48,180 bases of DNA. Origin: Proteobacteria bacterium CG1_02_64_396 (GTDB lineage: Bacteria > Pseudomonadota > MNWR01 > CG1-02-64-396). Every line of letters begins with the position of its first letter. Within the stretch, counting starts at the first letter, position 1. Location: assembly GCA_001872725.1 (NCBI GenBank), contig MNWR01000091.1:1-48180 (forward strand). The letters run 5' to 3'. A program made the position numbers and the translations under genes. Shown piece by piece: positions 41,091 through 48,180 of the stretch. The notes under the pieces were generated by a model. That model worked only from the letters and a program-made list of their open reading frames with translations, ran no database searches and was not told the DNA's origin.

Positions 41091-42148
41091 GTACGGACTT
41101 ACCCGCTCAGGTCGATGTGGTGGTGATCGGCGCCGGTCCCGCCGGGGGCAACGCCGCCCAAGCGGCGGCGTGCCGGGGGCTCACGGTGCTGTTGGTCGAC
41201 AAGCGGGCCGAGCCCGGTCTGCCGATTCAGTGCGCCGAATTCATCCCGCTGATGATGCGCCGCTACGCCCCCGAGGGGGTCTTGGTCCAAGAAATCGAGG
41301 GAATGCGCACCTTTCTCTTCGGACAAGAGGACCGCTGGGATCCCTTCCCTGGCCTGATGATCGACCGCCACGCCCTCGATGCCGGGCGGGTCGCGGCGGC
41401 GGTTGCCGCCGGGGCGCAGCTTGTCGTCCACACCCGGTTCGAGGGGTTCGACGAGGAGGGGGTGGTGTTGGAGCAAAGGGGCATCCGCCGGACGGTGCGG
41501 GCCAAGGTGGTGATCGCCGCCGACGGCCCCAAGTCGGCGGTTGCCAAGGCGCTGGGGCTGCCGCTGCAACCGACCATCCCGACCCGGCAGGTGACCGTCA
41601 GGCTGCTCAAGGAGTACGGCTCCACCGACATCTTCCTCGATCCCGAATTTGCCGGGGGGTACGGCTGGCTCTTTCCACGTGGAACCATCGCCAACCTCGG
41701 GTTCGGCGGCTTTCGGGTCGGCAGCGACTTCAAAGCCAAGCTGAGCCGTTTGATCGAACGCAACGTGGCGCGGGGTCTGATCGCCCCCGAAATTCTCAGC
41801 ACCACCGGCGGCGACATCCCGGTGGGGGGGGTGCGTCCTTTGGTGCACGGCCATGTGCTGCTGGCGGGCGACGCGGGGGGTTTCACCCATCCGATCACCG
41901 GGGGGGGGATTCCGGCGGCGTTGATTTCGGGGCAGGCGGCGGGGGAGGCGGCCGCCGCTTGGCTATCGGGTGACGGCGAAGCCTTCACCGAGTACGCGCA
42001 AGAGATGCAGGACCACTTCGGTCCCGCCCTGGAACGGGCGGTCCGCCGCCGCCGCGTCATTGAGCAAGAGATGGCCAACCCTGAGGTCGATTGGGCCGAC
42101 GCGCTGCGGCGTAGTTGGATTGCTTACCCGCAATACATGACGGCGTGA
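41087..42148 (+). CDS. FAD-dependent oxidoreductase of the lipoate cluster (LipT type)
   Basis: A 353-residue geranylgeranyl-reductase-like flavoprotein. FAD motifs: VVVIGAGPAGGNAAQAAACRGL (10-31), AKVVIAADGPKSAVAKALG, and HVLLAGDAGGFTHPITGGGIPAALISG. Here a GGR-fold enzyme is not linked to lipid genes but sits between the ligase and the second radical-SAM gene, the place of LipT in sHdr-type lipoate loci, where it is proposed to supply electrons for LipS1/LipS2. The substrate is not proven. GTG 41087 overlaps the ligase stop. Confidence 0.8.
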   Translation: MSTDLPAQVDVVVIGAGPAGGNAAQAAACRGLTVLLVDKRAEPGLPIQCAEFIPLMMRRYAPEGVLVQEIEGMRTFLFGQEDRWDPFPGLMIDRHALDAGRVAAAVAAGAQLVVHTRFEGFDEEGVVLEQRGIRRTVRAKVVIAADGPKSAVAKALGLPLQPTIPTRQVTVRLLKEYGSTDIFLDPEFAGGYGWLFPRGTIANLGFGGFRVGSDFKAKLSRLIERNVARGLIAPEILSTTGGDIPVGGVRPLVHGHVLLAGDAGGFTHPITGGGIPAALISGQAAGEAAAAWLSGDGEAFTEYAQEMQDHFGPALERAVRRRRVIEQEMANPEVDWADALRRSWIAYPQYMTA

Positions 42149-42198
42149 ATGGTGGAGGCGCTGCGCTGACCCACCCTGCATCCGCGCATCCCGAAAAT

Positions 42199-42332
42199 TG
42201 TAAGAGCGCCGCCTCGGCGCGATGGCCTGTAACGACCTTTGCAACAACCGAAAGGCATCGCGCCGGGGCGGCGCTCCTACCGCGAAGACGAACGGCTGAT
42301 CCGAGGGTAGGAGCCTGGCCTGCGGGCGATGG
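42199..42332. repeat. Cluster of three REP-like units between lipT and lipS2
   Basis: Unit 1 (42199-42227) reads TGTAAGAGCGCCGCC..., unit 2 (42254-42281) is its inverted partner ending GGCGGCGCTCCTAC, and unit 3 (42306-42332) starts GGTAGGAGCCTGG. Units 1 and 2 can pair with each other into a BIME-like structure. They fill most of the 261-bp gap. No terminator T-run is visible. Confidence 0.75.
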
Positions 42333-42409
42333 CTTTTGCTTTGTTCCATTCAACAACACGGCCCCGCATTTGGGCCACGACATAACGAGTCACCAAGAGG
42401 AGCCTGCCC

Positions 42410-43552
42410 ATGACCGCGACCGCCCCCAAAGCCGAAGCCGCGCCGTTGAACTTCTATCGCCCCAACAACAATGTGCTCACCCCCGAGATGCGCTCCCCCC
42501 AGTGGGTGCAGATGAGCACCGCAGCGGCGATCACCTTGGGGATCATGCCGGGCTGGATGCACCGTACCGATTGCACCCACTGCCTGAACCTGCTGCTCAC
42601 CTACCCCGAGGGGTGCCGCGCCAACTGCGCCTATTGCGGCCTGGCTCGCCACCGCGACGAGGAGCGCAACTACGCCGACCGCAATTTCATCCGGGTCGAT
42701 TGGCCCTCGGCCCCGCTCGACGACGTGATCCAGACGATTAAAGAGGGGAAAGACGGCGGCAAAGTCGAGCGGATGTGCATCTCGATGATTACCCACCCCC
42801 GCTCCGAAGAAGATACCTTGGCGATCCTCAAAAAGTGGCGGGCCGAGCTGCCCGAGATCCCCACCTCGATCCTCTCCAACCCTACCACCATGAACCGTGC
42901 CGACTTGGTGGCACTCAAGGAGGCGGGGGCCGACATCTTCACCGTGGCGCTCGACGGAGCCAGCGAGGCGGTCTTCGAGGCGACCCGGGGCAAGGGGGTG
43001 CAGGGGCCGCATACCTGGAGCAAATACTGGGAGGTGCTGGGGATGGCCCGCGAGATCTTCGGCCGCGAGCGCATCGGCGCCCACATCATCATCGGCATGG
43101 GGGAAAGTGAGCAGGAGGCGCTTGAGACCATCCAGAAGGTGCGTGACATGGGGGGGCACAGCCACCTGTTCGCCTTCTTCCCCGAAGAGGGCTCCCTGAT
43201 GGACGACCGTCCCGCCGTCGACCGCGCCCAGTACCGTCGGGTGCAATTGGGCCGCTACCTGATCGACTTCGATCACGCCCGTATCGAGCAATTCAGCTTC
43301 GACGCGGACGGTGTGGTCACCGACTACGGCCTGTCGGCCGAAGATTACGACTACTTCGTCAACCAGGGGCGCGCCTTCCAGACCTCGGGCTGCCCCGGCA
43401 AGTCCCACGACGTTTCGGCCTGCAACCGCCCCTACGGCGATTCCCCGGTCTCCGACATCGCCTCCTTCCCCTTTGCCCTCAATGCCGAGGATGTTTTGAT
43501 CGCCAAGGCGCAGCTGGAGGGCAAGCCGGTGCCGGAGCGGGCTGAGGACTGA
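42410..43552 (+). CDS. lipS2: Radical-SAM lipoyl synthase component (LipS2 type)
   Basis: A 380-residue radical-SAM protein with BioB/LipA-like features. SAM-cluster cysteines are C69, C73, C76 (CRANCAYC). A preceding pair C55-x2-C58 (CTHCLN) may hold part of an auxiliary cluster, with C-terminal cysteines GCPGKSHDVSACNRP. SMITHPRSEEDTLAILKKW and GAHIIIGMGESEQEALETI are TIM-barrel segments. It is the second of two radical-SAM proteins in the locus and fits the LipS1/LipS2 two-protein lipoyl synthase. AGAGGAG precedes ATG 42410. The REP cluster upstream separates it from lipT. Confidence 0.8.
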   Translation: MTATAPKAEAAPLNFYRPNNNVLTPEMRSPQWVQMSTAAAITLGIMPGWMHRTDCTHCLNLLLTYPEGCRANCAYCGLARHRDEERNYADRNFIRVDWPSAPLDDVIQTIKEGKDGGKVERMCISMITHPRSEEDTLAILKKWRAELPEIPTSILSNPTTMNRADLVALKEAGADIFTVALDGASEAVFEATRGKGVQGPHTWSKYWEVLGMAREIFGRERIGAHIIIGMGESEQEALETIQKVRDMGGHSHLFAFFPEEGSLMDDRPAVDRAQYRRVQLGRYLIDFDHARIEQFSFDADGVVTDYGLSAEDYDYFVNQGRAFQTSGCPGKSHDVSACNRPYGDSPVSDIASFPFALNAEDVLIAKAQLEGKPVPERAED

Positions 43553-43561
43553 GCGGGGGGT

Positions 43562-43589
43562 GGTGGGGGGATTTCCCACTCCCCCCACC
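43562..43589 (+). promoter_or_regulatory. GC-rich hairpin between lipS2 and the thioredoxin gene
   Basis: GGTGGGGGG (43562-43570) pairs perfectly with CCCCCCACC (43581-43589) around a 10-base loop, starting 9 bp after the lipS2 stop. It is followed by a C-rich stretch without a T-run, so it is more likely an attenuator or mRNA-end stabiliser than an efficient terminator. Confidence 0.5.
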
Positions 43590-43616
43590 CTCTCCCACCC
43601 CCCCAAGGTCCGAGCT

Positions 43617-44132
43617 ATGCCCCATCCTCCCCCCAGCCGGCGCTCCTGGCTTACCAACCTGCTGCTCTTCCTCGCCGTGTTCGCCGCCGTCACCTGGTGG
43701 CAAACCCGCAATCTCGTCTCAACCGGCGAACCCCTTCCCCATCTCACCCTCACCACCCTCGACGGTCAGATCCTGCGCACCGCCGATCTGCGCGGTCGTC
43801 CCACCCTGATTTACGCCTTTGCCCCCTGGTGCTCCATCTGTCGCCTGTCGGCGGGTAATTTGGAATCGCTCAAGGGGGAGGTCACGTCGGGGAGGCTCAA
43901 CCTGCTGATGGTGGGGCTGGCGTATCAAACCGGGGATGAGGTGGCGCGGTTTATCCGTGACCAAAAATTGACCGTGCCGGTGGCGCTGGGCGACCCGGCA
44001 ACGGCTCGGGCGCTCAAAATCGAGGCCTTCCCGACCTACTACCTGCTCGATGCTCAGGGGCGGGTGGTGTTTCGCTCGGTGGGGTACAGCAGCGAGGTAG
44101 GGATGCGGCTGCGGTTGCTGGGGGTGGAGTAG
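43617..44132 (+). CDS. Membrane-anchored TlpA/ResA-like thioredoxin
   Basis: A 171-residue protein with an N-terminal membrane anchor (about residues 10-27, LTNLLLFLAVFAAVTWW) and a periplasmic thioredoxin domain. The redox motif is WCSIC in YAFAPWCSICRLSAGNLESL, followed by VPVALGDPATARALKIEAFPTYYLLDAQGRVV with the cis-proline. Related proteins (TlpA, ResA, CcmG) reduce apocytochrome c or other periplasmic thiols. It may serve maturation of the heptahaem cytochrome or be a thiol oxidoreductase for sulfur compounds. AAGG precedes ATG 43617. It ends 2 bp from the convergent PAS-GGDEF gene. Confidence 0.82.
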   Translation: MPHPPPSRRSWLTNLLLFLAVFAAVTWWQTRNLVSTGEPLPHLTLTTLDGQILRTADLRGRPTLIYAFAPWCSICRLSAGNLESLKGEVTSGRLNLLMVGLAYQTGDEVARFIRDQKLTVPVALGDPATARALKIEAFPTYYLLDAQGRVVFRSVGYSSEVGMRLRLLGVE

Positions 44133-44134
44133 GC

Positions 44135-46666
<2,532 letters not shown>

Positions 46667-46732
46667 TTCACCAACCGAAATACCCACCCATACCTTTTCG
46701 GCCTTGGGGTCGAACCACCTTTTGAGGAAGCA

Positions 46733-47227
46733 ATGAGCCAAGACAATAACGCCGCACCGGCTACCCCCGAGAACGCTCCGATTTTTCAGCTCAAGAGCGT
46801 TTACGTGAAGGATCTGTCGTTCGAGGCCCCCAACACCCCCGAGATTTTTTTCAACCAGGCCGAGCCCAAGATCGAGGTCAACCTGCGCAACGAGATGCGC
46901 CAGCTCGACGCCGATCACCACGAGGTCACCCTGATCGCCACCGTGACCGCCAAGGCCGACGACAAGACCCTCTACATCGTCGAGGTTCATCAGGGGGGCG
47001 CCTTCATGCTCAAGAACATCCCCCCCGAGGCGGGCAACGTGGTGCTCAACGTCAACAGCCCCACCATCCTCTTTCCCTACCTGCGCGAATCGATCTCCAG
47101 CGCGATCATCCGCGGCGGTTTTCAGCCCCTGCTGCTCGCCCCGGTCAACTTCGAGGCGATCTACCAGCAAAACCTCGCCCGCGAGCAGGCGGCTGCCGCC
47201 GAAGCCGAGCCTGTGACCAAGCACTGA
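46733..47227 (+). CDS. secB: Protein-export chaperone SecB
   Basis: A 164-residue SecB. IFQLKSVYVKDLSFEAPNTPEIFFNQAEPKIEVNLRNEMRQL is the family N-terminal block, and the central VHQGGAFMLKNIPPE and NSPTILFPYLRESISSAIIRGGFQPLLLAPVNFEAIYQQNL segments follow in order. SecB keeps secretory precursors unfolded and hands them to SecA. GAGG precedes ATG 46733. It sits 21 bp upstream of the metallo-beta-lactamase gene. Confidence 0.97.
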   Translation: MSQDNNAAPATPENAPIFQLKSVYVKDLSFEAPNTPEIFFNQAEPKIEVNLRNEMRQLDADHHEVTLIATVTAKADDKTLYIVEVHQGGAFMLKNIPPEAGNVVLNVNSPTILFPYLRESISSAIIRGGFQPLLLAPVNFEAIYQQNLAREQAAAAEAEPVTKH

Positions 47228-47248
47228 TCTGGATTGAAGGAGACTCCC

Positions 47249-47977
47249 GTGGCGCAGAGCCGTGAACTAATTTTGGCGGTCCTGCCCACGGGACCCCTTC
47301 AGGTCAACACCACCCTGATTGCCGATCCCCGCGCCAAGCGGGGCTGGGTGATCGATCCCGGCGGCGACCCCGACCGCATCGATGAGTGGATGACCGCCCA
47401 AGGGGTGACCCCCGCTGGTATCCTGCTCACCCATGGCCACTTCGATCACATCGGCGCGGTCGCCGAGCTGAAAAAGCGCTGGGGAGCCCCGGTGGCGCTG
47501 CATGGGGGCGACCATTTCATGGTCGAACGGGCCAGCGCCCAGGCGCAGAGCTATGGCTTGCCCCCGGTCGATCCCTTCGAGATCGATCATGCCTGGAGCG
47601 AGGGGGAAGAAACCTTCGCCGAACTCGACGTCGACATCCTCCACACCCCAGGCCACACCCCCGGTTCACTGCTGATCCGCCTGCCCAGCGGTGTGGTCGC
47701 CACCGGCGACACCCTTTTTAAGGGTTCGGTGGGCCGCACCGACTTCCCCGCCTCCGACCCCGCCGCCATGCAGGACTCCTTGCGTCGCCTTGACGCATGG
47801 CTGAATGAAGACGAAATCCTCATCCCCGGCCACGGCCCCAACACCACTCTGGCCGACGAACGGCGCAGCAACCCCTTCTTGCAGCAGGCGCTGCGGTGGC
47901 GGGCGGGGGTGAATGTGAAGGGTGAAGTGGACCCCAAAAACTGGACAGTAGGTTTTGTTAAGACCGAGGGGGCATGA
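47249..47977 (+). CDS. Metallo-beta-lactamase hydrolase (glyoxalase II-like) with IS-derived C-terminus
   Basis: A 242-residue MBL-fold hydrolase. Zinc-binding motifs: THGHFDHIG, TPGHTPGS, TGDTLFKGSVGRTDFP and IPGHGPNTTLADERRSNPFLQ, the pattern of YcbL-type glyoxalase II-like proteins. The catalytic fold is complete. The last 18 residues or so (EVDPKNWTVGFVKTEGA region) are encoded inside the left end of an IS3-family element starting about 47923, so the native tail has been replaced. Because the family normally ends soon after NPFL, function is probably retained. GTG 47249 follows AAGGAG and is preferred to the TTG at 47234. Confidence 0.88.
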   Translation: MAQSRELILAVLPTGPLQVNTTLIADPRAKRGWVIDPGGDPDRIDEWMTAQGVTPAGILLTHGHFDHIGAVAELKKRWGAPVALHGGDHFMVERASAQAQSYGLPPVDPFEIDHAWSEGEETFAELDVDILHTPGHTPGSLLIRLPSGVVATGDTLFKGSVGRTDFPASDPAAMQDSLRRLDAWLNEDEILIPGHGPNTTLADERRSNPFLQQALRWRAGVNVKGEVDPKNWTVGFVKTEGA

Positions 47978-48180
47978 TTGGCGAGAGCGAGGAGCCAAGC
48001 GATGCCCGGAAAACACAAACGACACAGTGCGCAGTTCAAGGCGAAGGTGGCGCTGGAGGCCCTGAAGGGGGTCAAAACCACAAGCGAGTTGGCCAGTGAA
48101 CACCAAATCCACCCGGCGCAGATCAGCCAGTGGAAGAAGGTGGCCATGGAGGGGCTGTCGACCCTTTTTGAGCGTCCAGG
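47923..48180 (+). mobile_element. IS3-family insertion sequence, left end (truncated by window)
   Basis: The left end begins near TGAAGTGGACCCC at 47923, followed by AAAAACTGGACAG, the typical terminal pattern of IS3-family elements. An orfA with an IS3-type helix-turn-helix starts at 48002 and runs off the window. The element inserted into the 3' end of the metallo-beta-lactamase gene. The exact left boundary and target duplication cannot be fixed without the right end. Confidence 0.85.
48002..48180 (+). CDS. IS3-family transposase OrfA (3' truncated)
   Basis: The first 59 codons of an IS3-family orfA, read from the sequence. MPGKHKRHSAQFKAKVALEALKG, then TTSELASEHQIHPAQISQWKKVAMEGLSTLFE, is the HTH_Tnp_1 domain with the HPxQIxQWK segment that defines these proteins. 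GAGGAG lies 8 bp before ATG 48002. The leucine-zipper region, slippery frameshift site and OrfB integrase lie beyond the window end. Confidence 0.93.
   Translation, partial: MPGKHKRHSAQFKAKVALEALKGVKTTSELASEHQIHPAQISQWKKVAMEGLSTLFERP

Noticed and set aside
41087-42148. Geranylgeranyl reductase for lipid or chlorophyll synthesis
   Set aside because: The fold matches, but there are no isoprenoid-lipid genes nearby and the gene is coupled to lipoate assembly, so a LipT-type role is more likely.

Overview
The window reads as chromosomal DNA of a GC-rich, Gram-negative, ubiquinone-using proteobacterium that oxidises reduced sulfur. Ubiquinone synthesis is shown by UbiC and UbiA. Gram-negative housekeeping is shown by SecB, an LpoA-like lipoprotein next to RsmI, YraN and a DiaA/GmhA-type SIS protein, and the HemA-PrfA-PrmC run. 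The LpoA/UbiC/YraN combination fits a gammaproteobacterial or Acidithiobacillia-like lineage, but there is no rRNA or other marker to place it firmly. Genes are tightly packed, with many 4-bp ATGA, GTGA or TTGA stop-start overlaps.

Region 1 (1-13.1 kb) is mainly housekeeping: a CinA/MoaB-type domain protein (5' truncated by the window), an MFS exporter, an ICMT-like membrane methyltransferase, MutY, a CNNM/CorC protein, MgtE, a CDF metal transporter, a TusA-type sulfur carrier next to a PP-loop thiouridylase-like protein, ketopantoate reductase, RsmB, a polytopic membrane protein and DciA. Region 2 (13.1-15.7 kb) is a chromosome-segregation locus: rpmE, a near-perfect parS site, parA and parB, ending in a 29-bp perfect palindromic terminator, with a small CDGSH-like gene convergent to it. 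A second, weaker parS-like site lies at 11.06 kb. Region 3 (15.7-27.6 kb) holds prmC-prfA-hemA, a deoxyhypusine-synthase-like protein, the SIS/yraN/rsmI/lpoA group, ubiC-ubiA, NIF3, another TusA-like protein and a LysR regulator.

Region 4 (27.9-44.1 kb) is the highlight: a complete sulfur-oxidising heterodisulfide-reductase-like (sHdr) locus. A seven-haem c-type cytochrome lipoprotein precedes rhodanese-tusA-dsrE2-dsrE3, then hdrC1-B1-A-hyp-C2-B2, a lipoate-binding GcvH-like protein (LbpA), another dsrE3 and a second LbpA. After a terminator comes a dedicated lipoate-assembly set: two radical-SAM proteins (LipS1/LipS2 type), a FAD oxidoreductase (LipT type) and a lipoate ligase carrying LplA, LplB and a cysteine-rich DUF116 domain in one 548-residue chain. 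A membrane-anchored thioredoxin follows. The implied flow is: rhodanese, TusA and DsrE proteins move sulfane sulfur to sHdr; sHdr oxidises it with lipoylated LbpA as partner; the lip genes install the lipoate.

Region 5 (44.1-48.2 kb) has a PAS-PAS protein with a degenerate GGDEF domain, argB, secB, a metallo-beta-lactamase hydrolase whose last residues are encoded by an inserted IS3-family element, and the start of that element's orfA.

Five copies of a 135-185 bp palindromic repeat with TTAAGGAAGCG-type ends lie between genes, in both orientations, and several neighbouring genes take their stop codon from the repeat end. A separate 169-bp MITE-like element and several REP-like hairpins are also present.
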